Origin: Seiridium cupressi
Taxonomy: Eukaryota > Ascomycota > Sordariomycetes > Amphisphaeriales > Sporocadaceae
DNA: 64,000 nucleotides
NCBI GenBank assembly: GCA_036674765.1
Contig: JARVKI010000062.1
Coordinates: forward strand, 186,001-250,000
Direction: 5' to 3'
Numbering within the stretch: position 1 is the stretch's first letter; every line of letters starts with the position of its first letter. Shown one piece after another: positions 34,454 to 46,374 of the stretch. The notes below the pieces were generated by a model. The model worked only from the letters and a program-made list of their open reading frames with translations. It was not told the origin of the DNA and made no database searches. The translations under genes and the position numbers were made by a program.

Positions 34454-37308
34454 TTAGATTATGTAGAAATTATGTCTCGTGGCTTGCACCTCTGAATTCT
34501 GCATAAGAATTCCGGTCCGGAATGATTGGTCCTCGTGAACCACCCCTTTCCTAGCTTCAGAGATAGAGTATGACAGCGTTGGTTCGGGCGTATTGGCTAG
34601 AGACATGACTTCTTTGTGAATCAAATCTTTGGGGACAGGTCCAGAGAGGCTAGCCTGGGAGTTCACGGCATCGACAGCTTCTCCGGCCATCAAGCCATGG
34701 ACGAAGCATTCTCCGACTAGACGGTAGCCATTATGCGTCTTAGCGGGTGGGTCATGATTCTTCGGACACAACGATGTTCCCATGCTTGTCTGGTCTACTT
34801 CATCTCCTGTGAGAGGCCGCAATAGGAATGGCACCTTTCCCCCAGAAAGCACCGCGACGATATCGCCTTCGCGCACTATGTCCGGTGCCAAACCCAAGTA
34901 TCCGTTCAGTGTTAGAAAAAGCCGGCGTCGCTCACAAACAGTGATAGTGCTCTCCAGGAAATTGTGTGCTTGTCCGCAGAACGCATCTGACCTTGTTCGG
35001 AGCCAGCCATGCAAGTGCCGATGGCGCTTGAAAATTGGACCGAGATCTCGCTTGGGCAGTGGTTTGATTCCATCCGCCATCAGACCTACGATTTCTTCAT
35101 CTTCTGACAAATCCAAGGATTCTTCCAGTGGAAAGCCTTCTGGACTGCCTGAAATTGCAGTCCCGTCGGACTCTGGCAAATGTTGTCCGCCGCTGCTGAC
35201 TCGTGGTAGCGTTCGTGAAGAGCAAGAAGATAAGTAGAGAAACCAGACAAAGATGTCTCGGCTTCGAAGCTTGTCAACGAGCCGTAAGTATTTCTTCCAG
35301 CAACTAAAGTGTGAGAAAGGAGCTTAAGACCAATTTCCGACGCGAAGAAAGGACCCATGTGCTGGGATCCTAGCAGACTGGTGTCTACCGCGTGCCACAT
35401 GTACTTCCCCGTGTAACCCACTGTCCCGACTGTAATTCCTTCAGCCTGAAGTACTTGCGGCGAGACACTGTCGGAGTCACCGAATAGGTGAAGGGGCAAG
35501 CCTCTTGAGGCAGCAAAGGAGTCACTTGTGTCCCATGGAAGTAAAGTGCTGCGATACACAGAGTCCCACTGTGGTACCCAGGATGGCAGCGAAGTGCTAT
35601 TGTGCAGAAACCAATCCAAGCCAAGTGTTTCCTCGCCTGCAGCGAACTCGGAGCTATGTTGCAAACTAGATAGGATGGCTAGGCTGTTTGTCGACTGGAT
35701 TTCCTTCCAGGCCACACGGTTCCATAATATATCCGATTCAATGCTGTAGTCAACTGGCATAAAAAGGGAGCCATGTTCTGGATCATTGTCCGTGGTCTTG
35801 ATTCCCAGCAGGCCGTACAGTCGGTCCCGTGGATCTGTCACTCCAAGCTGCCGCGTCAGTCGAAGTAGTTGAGTCACGGATGCTGGCGGCGATGGCAAGT
35901 CGCTTGATCGTGACATGCGGAACATATGATAGGCATTGTAGACACCCCCTATTCCCATATGATCACATATGTTTTGATAACTAGTCCGAAGGATACTTGC
36001 AGCCAAGCCGACCCAACGCCAATCGATTTCGACCTGACCCCAGCAGACCACCGCAGATTGCGCGAGGAAAGCTTCTTGGAGAACCCATACTCGCCAGAAC
36101 CAGTCCTTCTTGAACAAGTCTGCTATGGAAAGCCAGAAACGGGACTTATACGCCGCATGGAGAGATGAGTCAATACCGCTGTCGGGCTCCGTAAGCTCCG
36201 GCCCTCTATACTTGTACCGAGATTCCTGGGCATGAAAGGTCTGCTCTTCATTCTCGGGTACAACACCATCGAGATATATGCATACCAACTGCTTCCACAT
36301 ATCATCTTGATCTTCAAGTGCTCTAGCCTGTGAAGGCACCTCCTGAAAGATATCGAACTCGGTGGCTTTCTTGGCCGAATCAGGAGCAACACTATGAACG
36401 CGGTAGAAGGCATGCTCCACGTTGGCTTTCGTCTCCTGCCACCGGTTGACAACGTCGCACACGGCCCCAAATGCCCTTTACGCCCTGATACCCTCCATGT
36501 CGTCTGAGGTGCTCACATACTGGCAAGTCGTATGATCCCAGAAGCTTCGAGCAATTTGGTCTTTCTGGCCAAGCCAGATAATGACACGCGCTGCTCTGGT
36601 GTATATCATGTTCATTAAAGTGACCTGATGTCCACGCTCGCGCTCATCATCTTGGTTGATGCATATTGCATCGGCCCACAATAATAGTGGGTGGGTGTCA
36701 GATCTCATATGCTCTAGCGCACCATACAAGTTGCCTTGAATTACCTTGTTGTGGCCGTTGCACCGAATGAAATATTGCTTCTCGACCAGTTCGCCCGTTT
36801 CAGAGACTGTCAGCGTTCCCCCCATTCCCCAAACATACGACAGTGCTTGGTAATCCATATGTTTGTATCTTAGATCAAGATAGTGAAACGTGCAATCAAT
36901 CAAATCTTCTTTTTTTCCAGGATGTATCTCTAGGATGCGGATTGTCTGGCCACTGCAGAGAGGCTGATATGGGGCCTCCTTCACCAAAGCAAGCTCTGAC
37001 AAATAGTGTGCGACTTGCTCGGGTACAGCAGCTCTCGTATCGTTCCCATGTCCTGTCATTTTACGAGCATCTGGCGTTGCGGAATTCTCCGCGGAATCCA
37101 CCGAATCAGATATCGTAGTCTTAGACAATGGCGGCCACACCATTTTCGAGTGGCCTCTTGTTTGCGACATATAATGCGGCACTGTCCTTATATCAGTAGT
37201 CGCTCGAAGCCTTCCAGGAAGTAGAAACAGACAATTAGACCGAGTGTTTGTGAAAACCGCCTCCCTGGCAACGCGACGATTGTGCGCTCTCTCGAATATC
37301 CTTTCCAT
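34454..37308 (-). pseudogene. HET-domain protein 3, probably broken by an in-frame TAA
   Basis: HET core: YQALSYVWGMGG, LLWADAICINQDDERE, RVIIWLGQ, then WFWRVWVLQEAFLAQ and the C-terminal cap (RRLFLTLNGYLGLAP ... GDIVAVLSGG ... GECFVHGLMAGE). The first part (37308 down to 36481) and the second (36477 down) are in the same frame but separated by TAA at 36478-36480. The codons after the stop (RAFGAVCDVVNRW) look like coding sequence of the family. An alternative is an intron with donor GTATCA just before the TAA and acceptor GACGAAAG, 60-65 nt, giving DDMEG-ANVEH; this would rescue the gene. A second frame change at about 35110-35180 can be explained by an intron of about 75 nt (GTCCGA ... GTCAG). 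Start taken as ATG 37308. Confidence 0.7.
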
Positions 37309-37447
37309 TTTCAACAAATGTTCGGAACGTGTTCAAAGGTGCATCCGCTAAGAAACAATTGGTCACCGGAGCGTCAGCGGAACTAAAAGTCGGAGAGTAT
37401 GCTAGTTAGTGGACAATTTTGAAATAATGCGAAGTTGTATGTTCCAG

Positions 37448-39603
37448 CTATATTGACCCCGCTCTTGGAGAAATCGCATGATTACATAACAGCGAGGGGT
37501 CATCTCCTATCATTGAAACCTCAGTGGACCATGGTGCGCGAATTCGGAAGGTTATCGCGATAATCGAGTCGTGTGATACCGCACTCGCATCACGAGAAAA
37601 AGCATGGTATTGATTGAGATGCGTTAAGTCCACCATCCACCACTCCCAATCCTTCACGAGCTCTCTGGAGTCGACACCCCCATAAGCTAAAGGTTTGTGC
37701 GGACCCTCGTAATGTAATACTTGCCCTCCGATGCACTCACTGAAGCTCACCTTGATTTGCTGTTCGAGGTAGAATTGGTCGTATTGAGAATCCAGAGCTT
37801 GAGTCAAATTGGGTACATTGCCTTGGGGGTGAAGCGTCTCCCACGGTCTTGTGTACACGCGGCCTTTGCAACCCTTCAGTGTGAGCAATAATGCGTCCAG
37901 ACGGGCCGTCAACTTTTCGCCGTCGTAGCCCGGTATGTTCCGACCTTGGCCATATATACTTGTGCTTTGGTTTGGGTCCGTCTGTACTTTCGTAAGTTTC
38001 CCTGTGCACCGAGCGATACTTGATTGAAGCTGTCAAACACCTTAAGATCGAACAGCTCGTGCTTGTTAGTGCACCACACGGTGTATGAGCGGTCAAAAGC
38101 TTCGGGTACGACCCGCACGTGCGTATAAGTGTTTTTGGGCAAATCTGGGATCATTGTTAGTCTTTCGACTCCAATCATGGTGTGATGAGGAATCTCGAGG
38201 TCATGCTCAGAGACATACAAGATGTTGCCCAGTTAGAAATCGTTCCCTCCATAATACCGTCTCCCCAATATTCGACATTAACATGCTCCGATTTCTCGGT
38301 AGCTTGGTAATGTAAGTCTGCTGTTACAGGTATCGGTTCACCATCGAAGTCGTCATGCAAGGTGATGTTCGCTAGAGTGAACAGGGTGGGGACAATGTCT
38401 CGTGTGTGGTAGGTTGGTTATAGACGGCGCCCTTGACGATTCCTGGACCGCGTACAACAAATGGCACATTGATATCTTCTTCAACACACGTTGTCTTTCC
38501 GGGAGGCAGCCGATGCTGACCGATGTGGAAACCGTTGTCTGATGTATAGATGATGTACGTGTTGTCCAGGATATTCAATTCCTCCAATCGAGTGACAATA
38601 CTATCCACTAGCTCATCTGAGGTCTGAAGAGATTGGATACGCCTCTGGTAGAAGAGGTCGACGTAAGACACTTCTGTGGAATTGAGTTTGGGTAGTGTAG
38701 CCCAATAACCAGCTCCACCATTCTAACTCGCAACGTTAGTGGCTTCATTCTGCGTCCAGACTAGCCTAGTCAGTAGACTTACTCTGAGCTTGTTAAAAGA
38801 CGGCGATCAAGGTGCCGTTATGTTCTGGAAGAGCTTCGCATGTCTTTTGGCCGGGGTTGGCAGGAGAAACTGGCCGGAGAGAGATGGCTTCATTTCTGCG
38901 TGAGGTACGATAGAAGTTACACCGATAAAGAATGGCTCATCAGCCGCAGCAGCGATATCCAAGGACTCTAGTGCCGTATTGGCCACGACATCCGTGGAAT
39001 AGTTTCCAGTTAGGTAGCGATAAGTGGCATTATTTCTTGGCATAGAGGCATTATAGTACCAATACGTCTGTGGGTCTATGAAAACTGATATTTCGAGTTA
39101 GCCGGACATTTCGAATATTATATATAGATCAAGGGAGTTGCACTCATAGTCTGTGTCGTTCCATCTTCCATCTAGCAGGATATGGGCTGTTGTACGTTGT
39201 CGACGAAAAACCGTCCATCAGCTTGCCGGTGTAATAGGTGCCGTACACCGCCTGTTCCAACGAAACCGGTAAATACTTCTCGTACAGCCTGTTGTTGATA
39301 AATTGCTGGTAGCCTCCGTACGGGAGTGACACGTCGGTGACATTGGGCAGATTTCCCAGTGAGGAGAGAGACTCGAGAAGGACAGCCAAGTGAAACTGTA
39401 CAGAAATGCTTGTTAAATGTCGTGCCATCGTCTGCGAGGTGCTTCTTGACTAACGGCATATAATCCAAGGAGCTGAGATGCAAGTCTTGGTCATCTATCA
39501 TGATGAAAACAAAATTGGGCTTGGTGTTGATTTGTGCGCTGGCTACCGCGGCAGATCCGAGGGCAGATGCACCCAGCCAGACAACACGCTTGATCGGTAC
39601 CAT
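37448..39603 (-). pseudogene. Arylsulfatase-type sulfatase, multiply disrupted
   Basis: Family blocks of a secreted fungal sulfatase appear in order but in changing frames: signal peptide and PNFVFIMIDDQD (start ATG 39603), the formylglycine site SLGCPSRVSLLTGK, VTDVSLPYGGYQQF, KLMDGFSSTTYNSPYP, ADEPFFIGVTSIVPHAE, YTSDNGFHIGQHRLPPGK, DDFDGEPIPVT, and SYTVWCTNKHELFDL. Then comes a C-terminal part with RLDALLLTLKGCKGRV. Lesions: a frame change near 39345; a 7-bp tandem duplication at 39161-39173 that shifts the frame; TGA at 38807-38809 where a CGA-type codon is expected; and another shift near 38400. An intron survives at about 38708-38786. The catalytic cysteine is intact, but no full product can be made. 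Confidence 0.82.
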
Positions 39604-40006
39604 TGCTGCGATATGCGTTCCGTGTGGTTGCCCCAGGAAGCGGGCAAGGGCGATCCTGTCGGATATGGAAGAAATGTTTGCTATATATTTATTCACGGCG
39701 TTCCAACACACGGAACCTACCGAGACTCCAGGACTATGACATGCTTAAGACCGTAAACAATCCATGCCGTTTTTCTTCCACTATGGGCAGTGGGGTCTGT
39801 TATGGCCGAAGCCCGATGACACCACCGCCGGGGTTCCACAAGGTTGATGAGGTAAGCGGCATTAACTTGGAGCTTGTATCTGCGAAACCGTTTAAGCTAC
39901 TTTGGGGTAACATTTGGTAAACTAGACACTGTGAAGTAACTGAATATGGTAGTAGTAAGCTCATCCGGTATGGTGGATGTCATCAGTTGCGAGATCAAAT
40001 AGTACC
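39604..40006. other. Intergenic upstream of the sulfatase remnant, no gene supported
   Basis: About 400 bp that would hold the former sulfatase promoter. Short frames only. Confidence 0.4.
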
Positions 40007-40104
40007 CACCTGATGCGCCACGAAGTGGCTAGCAGGTGTGGCTGGAGGGGATAGCCCCTTTGGGGCTATCATGGTGACACAACGGGAGGGCATTTATGCC
40101 CGTT
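40007..40104. repeat. Cluster of three adjacent hairpins
   Basis: Hairpin A: CACCTG (40007-40012) pairs with CAGGTG (40033-40038) around the inner stem GCCAC-GAA-GTGGC (40017-40029). Hairpin B: GATAGCCCC-TTT-GGGGCTATC, a perfect 9-bp stem at 40050-40070. Hairpin C: AACGGG...GGGCAT-TT-ATGCCCGTT at about 40081-40104. No open frame covers the cluster. It could be a structured RNA, a foldback element or a terminator-like region between the sulfatase remnant and the metallothionein-like gene. The stems are visible; the function is not. Confidence 0.7.
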
Positions 40105-40658
40105 TGAACCACCAAAAGTTGTTTTGAATTCTGGATCTTAATTTTACTCTTCATATTGAACAGATAAAAAGCGTGTTTTCTTGACAAAATCAGCTCCCAG
40201 CATAAATCTTATAAGCGATGAGTTACATCAGTCTTTCGAACAACCTGAATGATCTGTTAACATGTTTTGCAACTGTGACCAGCGGAAATGTGCCTGTCTG
40301 AGACCCCCCAGCATCTCCGCATCTATCTTTAGTGGGAAGCACCTCATTTGTACCCTGTGATGTTGCCATACTTGACCAATCACGACCCACCGTTTCGTCA
40401 CCCCTCTCTTGAACTTTGCTGGTCAAAGTGAGCGTGCCCGTGCAGCTGCCTGAGCGGCCGAACCGTCAAGATTTAGCACACTGCCCTACATTTCGTCCAT
40501 CTTTCCCCGCTCTTCAACCACATCTAACCTCTCGCAACGTTCACATCTACTCACCTTGTCCCGCTACTTCTTGAGCACGGGTTAGTATACACAATCTTTC
40601 TTGACGATACAGTGTTGACCTTGTGCAGCACTTTCATAAGTCCACGTACCAATACAAG
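40105..40658 (+). promoter_or_regulatory. Promoter and CT-rich leader upstream of the metallothionein-like gene
   Basis: No coding frame is supported. The segment 40490-40560 is strongly pyrimidine-rich (CTCTTCAACCACATC, CTCACCTTGTCCCGC), as is usual just upstream of fungal transcription starts. A small intron in the leader (GGTTAGTATACA ... GTGCAG, about 40578-40627) is possible. Confidence 0.4.
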
Positions 40659-40733
40659 ATGTGTCCGAATTGCAGGATCTGCGGCAACAACCCAGGCGCC
40701 ACCAAATGTGGTGGTTGCGGGTGTTCCAAATAA
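40659..40733 (+). CDS. Metallothionein-like cysteine-rich peptide, 24 aa
   Basis: ATG 40659 to TAA 40731-40733 encodes 24 residues with six cysteines (positions 2, 5, 8, 17, 20, 22), arranged C-x2-C-x2-C-x8-C-x2-C-x-C. The two cysteine clusters are separated by a GNNPGATK linker. A quarter of the residues are cysteine and there are no aromatics, which fits small fungal metallothioneins (22-26 aa, 6-7 Cys) that bind Cu or Zn in the cytosol. The CxxCxxC spacing differs from the CxC repeats of the classical Neurospora type, so it may be a zinc-leaning or new variant. A CT-rich leader precedes it. The gene is easily missed because of its length. A chance frame cannot be excluded without expression data. 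Confidence 0.6.
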   Translation: MCPNCRICGNNPGATKCGGCGCSK

Positions 40734-43225
40734 GACTATCAACTCACCGTTGTGGGCTGAACATTATTTGGTGCGCTGAATGCTGGGTTTCACGACAACC
40801 ACGGGGATCCCCACCTGGGCCAGGACCCTCGTGTACCCCGTTCTTTTCGATAATTGTTAGGTTTTTAGTTCTTGCTTCGGGGAACATATAGCTAGGCCTC
40901 GGTTGTTTGAGCGTATTGGCTCTGGGATGAGAGGGTGCAGTTTATAAATCCTGCCCGCAAACGTATTTTGGACCTTCATCAAATTTAATTGAAGAATATA
41001 AGCTGTAGCTGTGGGGCAGTCCTTTGAATATGCTGATATCCTTTTGACGGCAATAGATCATGTCTAACGAGCCGAGCGTGCTCAGCCTGGAGGCAACAGA
41101 GTTGCACCGGCAGTTGTTTGAATACGAGTTGGCGGACAATACGAGTGAAATAATCGAGCTCCCTCCACGGACAAGGACTTAATGCCCTCTGACTACATTC
41201 ATTTGACTAGGTTATCTGTTTCTCTATCTGCTCCTGCCAGATCGGATCGCCTTGAAACCAATGCAAGTTCATCTGCATTATTATTGCCAAGGGCCTGGCT
41301 AGTTATAGTAACAGGGTTCTCCAGCAAGGTAACAGTATCCGGGGAGAATTTAAACCATGTTTACCCGCATAAAGATCCCGATCTTCCACATAAGCTTCCA
41401 AGCTACAAACAGAATGAAGCCATTTAGGTCTAGCCGTCATGGAAACGTTTTGGAAATTGGTGATTGCGTTTGCTCTCACGAAAGCTTCTCGGTCAATATC
41501 CTCAAGTACACCGAGTCTTTCCGACCGAGTTCAGTACTACGATAATCTTTATACTACCGCGTTAGAAGGTCAGTCTTCGATTCTTCAGGATGTTCTGTCA
41601 ACGGCTTCGACAACACTCGGTAGCCAGTCCCAGACGCTCTTGGCTTCTGGATCCCCCGTGTTTTTATACGAATCTGGCGAAGGAGACAAAAACTAGTATT
41701 TCTCAAGCATTCCCGCACTCAACATGGGTGATCTTAACTTCACGATGCCTGGGTGGGAAGTCTATCGTGGTCACATGTCTCTCGCCAGCTGTCAGATGGG
41801 TTATGCAACAGAGTGAAAGGTCACGAAGATGATGATAGTTTCTAGATAGGTAGGATACAGACTGATCTCTGCCCTTCAACCAATATGGGTTGCCGCCCCT
41901 TGATATCTGCGGCGCAGGCACTGAGCCAGCGCCGCACCTTCGCGGCGCTGTCTCAGCGCTGCATTGGTACTGTATCAATCCCTTCGGCCCGGGTCTCATC
42001 CCTTACTAGGGGTTTCACGCTATCTGTGCGCTGCGTCAGCGCAGGTGCTACATTCGCGTCTGACACCAGCAACGTGCTCGACTTCGCAGCACACAGATTC
42101 TCTAGCCAAAAATTGGCAGGACACTAATGGAAACCCTACCGTATGGGCCGCTAAATTTGGGAAGAGGCTCTCCAACGCCATCCGCCAGGCCAATGCGGTG
42201 ACGACCTAGCGGACCCGTATATGGGCATTGCGCATTCGGGGCGGGTTTACATCATTGTTTTGTGGCCATGGATAGCCTACCCGGCTTCCATGTTGCTTTC
42301 CGGCTCAGCAGTCGTCGTTTTTAATCGTATTCTCGACAATTTGGGCGCCAACGGGGTCATTGGGGAAATGGCAGCCTGAGCCTGCTGCTTGCAAGGGCCG
42401 ACGACCAGATCATACAAGCTGCAGAGGCCTCCCCACAGGAGATGCTCATCTCGTCTCCTGGCCAAAATACAGTTTATTTGTAGAAAGAAATGATGATGGT
42501 TGCGCATTTAGAAAAGTGTCGCGAAGCAAATCGTACATTTTTTGCTCAACAGCTCTAGGTCCCCGTTCGAGCCTACAATTGCCTTACTTTGACTTCGAGC
42601 TTTAGTAGAAGCCCGTAGGTGGGTACTATTACAATCATTGAAATGATAAACACAGAATGGTTTCTTTCTTTCTCAAATTGCAACAATACCAAGTGTAATT
42701 TAATAAGAGTGCAGAAGTGTCCGACTGAGGGTAACAGGTTCTTAGATTGACTAGCGAACCTTATCTTTCCGGTTTTTATGAGGAACTTCAAGCGCTCTTG
42801 AGTGCCTATACAATACCGAAGACGTCTTCCGAAAAAGTTGGCAATAATTTTGATAAGGATGGGCTCGCTTCCTACAGTAATCTGGAGCTTGAAAAGCTTT
42901 TTGGATACGACGTGATCTAAGTTGCGGCTTGAGGTCATGATTCTGTGGCCTGAGAATGTTGAAATGGCGTTCGCATGTCCCTTGCCCAAGCATCAGTTGG
43001 GGTATAAGCACAGCTGTAAGTGTCAGTCTATGAAGTTGTGTCTAAGGGTTGGTGTTTTCTGCGTTCTTCTTCGAATTCCATTAGGTTGGGATACTACAGG
43101 AAGAAAGCATCGTCACTATTTCCAAGCGGGGATGGATGATAGAAGAATGAATATTAAAAGATAAAAGTGTTGAAGACTATCAAACGTACTAAGAAATTAT
43201 AGCAGATAGTATATTGCATATACTA
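40734..43225. other. 2.5-kb region without a supported gene
   Basis: A 40-codon frame from ATG 41058 (MSNEPSVLSLEATELH...) and an 85-codon frame from ATG 41439 (METFWKLVIAFALTK..., possible signal peptide) look mildly coding but lack exon partners and domains. Either could be the first exon of an unrecognised gene. A GC-rich hairpin block lies at 41905-41960. The rest, up to the esterase stop, is AT-rich. Confidence 0.4.
41921..41956. repeat. GC-rich hairpin
   Basis: CTGAG-C-CAGCGCCGC (41921-41935) pairs with GCGGCGCTG-T-CTCAG (41942-41956) around a 6-nt loop, with one internal mismatch. Further copies of the same bases (GCGGCGC at 41909-41916, GCGCTG...CAGCGC near 42029-42044) surround it. 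This is a locally GC-rich, self-complementary block in an otherwise AT-rich region. Confidence 0.65.
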
Positions 43226-44882
43226 TCATTGCAAAATGCTTTCTCCAATGAGATACCAATAACTGCATCGTTCTTGAAGCCCTTCTTCCAGGTTCTCCAT
43301 CACAGTTCCGCCTCCCGTTTGGAATAGGAGTCTTTCCTTTTGAGTTAAGTTCCAAGGTCGCCACTCCGCAGCTCCAGGATATCGATAAGTGTTCGGGTCG
43401 AATGTCCTAATGAAGCTCGTCCAGTACGCCTGAATGACTGGGGAGACAAGTTCATTTTCACCGTTAGGAAAGTAGCTTGTGGGCACCGATTTTCCTGGAG
43501 TATCGTAATCAGGGCCGAGAATAGCACTCAGCTCTACAGTATGCGGCACGCCGTAACCTGCAGCATAGGATACCAGATCAATAACATTGTACCGGTAATT
43601 CCGCGATTTCCCGGAAGTTCCGTACCTCGCAGCCGCGGAAGAAACATAGATGGTTGGACACATGAAGCGACCCTCGCCATACGTGTCGGCCAGTTGGCGC
43701 CAGTAAGCACCGCTGTTGGAAAATGTCTGATTGGTCCATGGATACAAGCCGTTGATAGTTGCTAGTTGCTCTAAAGTGAGCTTTGGAAACTGACTCTTTA
43801 ACCACGAGTTGCTATCAGCCAAAGTCGCTGTGCTTCTTGGAGCAAACACCGTGCCCCCGTTGGTATCATCCCCGGCTAGCAAGGGGACTCTGATGAATCT
43901 GCCCTCAGAGTAGGACTTATAGGTGACATCCCGTATCATATCGCCGTCAATGACAGGGCCCCACATGTACGCGGGTGCACTAGCCTCACCTGGGTATGGG
44001 ATCGGCCGCCCGTGCGCTTGGATTTCAGCTGCGGTCTTGCTTTTCAAACAAGCCAGAGGATCAGAGCCGACGCAACCAAGGCTAATGACAAAGTTTTCGT
44101 ACTGATATCTGGATTGATTGGCCGTCAGAACGGTTGCGAACGGAATCGATTCCGCCGCGGCTGCGTGGAACAAGCCTCTGTCCTCTCCCCCATACGCAGT
44201 CAAGTGAAGACTGATGCTGGCAGCTCCAGCCGAGTCACCACCTATAACCACATGGTCCGGATCCCCTCCAAACACAGAGATATAGTTCTGTACGAACTCC
44301 ATTGCTTTTCGCTGGTCCAAAAGCCCGATGTTAGGCGCAACGACATCACCGTCGGCGAGGAAACCGTAGACGCCTACTCGATAATTGAAATTCACCACAA
44401 TTATCGAGTCATTGCTTGCCTTAATGAGGCCAGTGCCGTCAATATTCGGATTCGCATCACCGTTGAACCCACCTCCCTGTATGAAGAGAAACACGGGGAG
44501 TTGAGAGCGGGTGGTAGCTCTGGATGGCGCAAAGATATCCATGAAGAGGCAATCTTCGCCTGTGCTATTGCTGATCGATGCTCCCGTCGATAAGCAAATC
44601 TTGCCGTGCTTTTTCGATGGTTAGAACATAAACGCGTAAGCCTACGATATGAGAGAAACTTACCGTGGCGGCCGACTGATTGATGCTCGAGCATGGCGGA
44701 TCTTGGGGAGGACTGAATCTCAAGTTATCCAACGGAGGAGCCGCATAGCGAACGCCAAGCCACTGGGTGACACCTAGCGAATTGTTCACTCCAGTATAAG
44801 AATTACATCCAATGGTGACAGAATTCAATACGGCTTCGCAAACGATAAATAGCGCGCTGAGGATAAGCCACCGGAAATGCAT
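43226..44882 (-). CDS. Secreted carboxylesterase/lipase type B
   Basis: Alpha/beta-hydrolase, 533 aa from two exons (intron 44609-44663). The start ATG 44882 opens a signal peptide (MHFRWLILSALFIVCEAVL). Family blocks: WLGVRYAAPPLDNLRF, GEDCLFMDIF, oxyanion loop FIQGGGFNGD, NFNYRVGVYGFL, and the nucleophile elbow GGDSAGA (Ser at about residue 199; Gly-Asp instead of the usual Gly-Glu). The catalytic His is likely in GVPHTVELSAILG. Aligned members hydrolyse carboxyl esters outside the cell. There are several N-glycosylation sites. It is flanked by gene-poor DNA. Confidence 0.9.
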
Positions 44883-46374
44883 GGCGAAGACGTTCGCACC
44901 AGGCAGAACAAATAATCTGGTATCTGGTTTATTACCAACGTGATAGCTATGGCCAAACTACTCGTCTCAGCCTCCCATGGAAGAACGCGACTCTTCCTAT
45001 ATATTCCTATTCGTCATTTGTATGGCGCATCCAGGAGAGCTCATCATGTGACCCTCCACACCACTAGGAAAACCTTCGTCATGAATGAACGAATTGGAAC
45101 TTCCACTTTACATAGCATGCGCGAGAGCCGCATATAATACAGGCATTATACACACCGGTAGCCTCGCGTGATGGAAAGAAGCAACGCTGCTCCCCACCAC
45201 TTGATATCGGGGTCTGCACCATGCTGCAGTCTGCTTTGCGACATTCAGCCGAATACCACGAACTCGCTTCGAGGACGTCCCGAACTCCGAATTTTGGGCA
45301 AACGTCGGTTACGATAAATGCCTCAATGGCGCTAGACTATTGACAAAGAGAAACATGTTTATTGAAGTCTAAGACACCGTTCGAGTGCCGTAAACATTAA
45401 GTTGAACCGAGTTTATAAAAATGTTTTGGGTAGGATTAATGGACGGAGATGGTAGTATTCAAAGGTGGTTATGATTTCAACATTAAGTCTAATCTTTGTT
45501 AAGTCTAATCTTCGGGAGAGATGCGGGGAAGTGGGGATGTGGAAGTGAAGAAAGCCAGCGGCACCAGAGTGCCGGAAGTTCTGAGTGGCATGCATCAGGC
45601 GCTGCTTCATTTCGATGTGGCCACGCAGGTCTAGACAAGCACTAGTTTCACATCGACGGGACTTGGAAGTGAATAGGGCCGAATCACCCCAGTTCGATCC
45701 CTTCCCATCAATACGCTGTTGGAGGAAATATGAGGATGGATCAATGTCGCTATCCCACCACAGGCAGTGAGCACGATGATCCGGCACAATCCGACGCCAG
45801 CCGCGATAACGGCCAATGCTCGGCATCTAATCTCCGATGCTGAACTCGTTTTCTCCCCACATATACTAAAGTAGACGAATGCGTGCATACAATATTGTTA
45901 ATAATCACTTCCAAGTCGGCTACTAAATATTCAGGGGCTATTTGCACCCACTAAAGTCCCGGACGCCGACTTCGCGAAAGCCATTCAAAGCAACATACGA
46001 TATATTTCATTTCGAGCTATGTACAAGTTTTTGGTAACGAGAATATGTTTATGGCTTTACGCCAGGGAAGCAGGAGTAAGATATGGCTTGGTACTTGATA
46101 TTGAGACGCACTGACGCCGTGGATTTTCTTTTAACAATGATTTGATAGATTGCCGACAGGTTTCTTCAGTATCGTTGACCGTCCCTGTGAAAATACGGAC
46201 AAGCTGTAATTCTTTATCAGAGTTACAATGCGTTCAGGCTCCATGCAATGCCTCCCGCAAATCAGAGGTTATGAACCTCATTTTCAACATGAAATCACTC
46301 TGGTGTATACTCCAGGGCTGCGAATTCGTGTCCCAACAACGGGTATCTCGCCTTGTGGCATTGAACTGGACTGG
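44883..46374. other. Gene-poor stretch upstream of the esterase
   Basis: It holds the esterase promoter (a TATATA-containing AT run at about 44997-45006, minus-strand sense). It also holds a 14-bp direct repeat TTAAGTCTAATCTT at 45483-45496 and 45499-45512. No gene supported. Confidence 0.4.

Noticed and set aside
41439..41696. Small secreted protein from ATG 41439
   Set aside because: A signal-like start is present, but the frame ends without cysteines, repeats or a convincing splice to a next exon.
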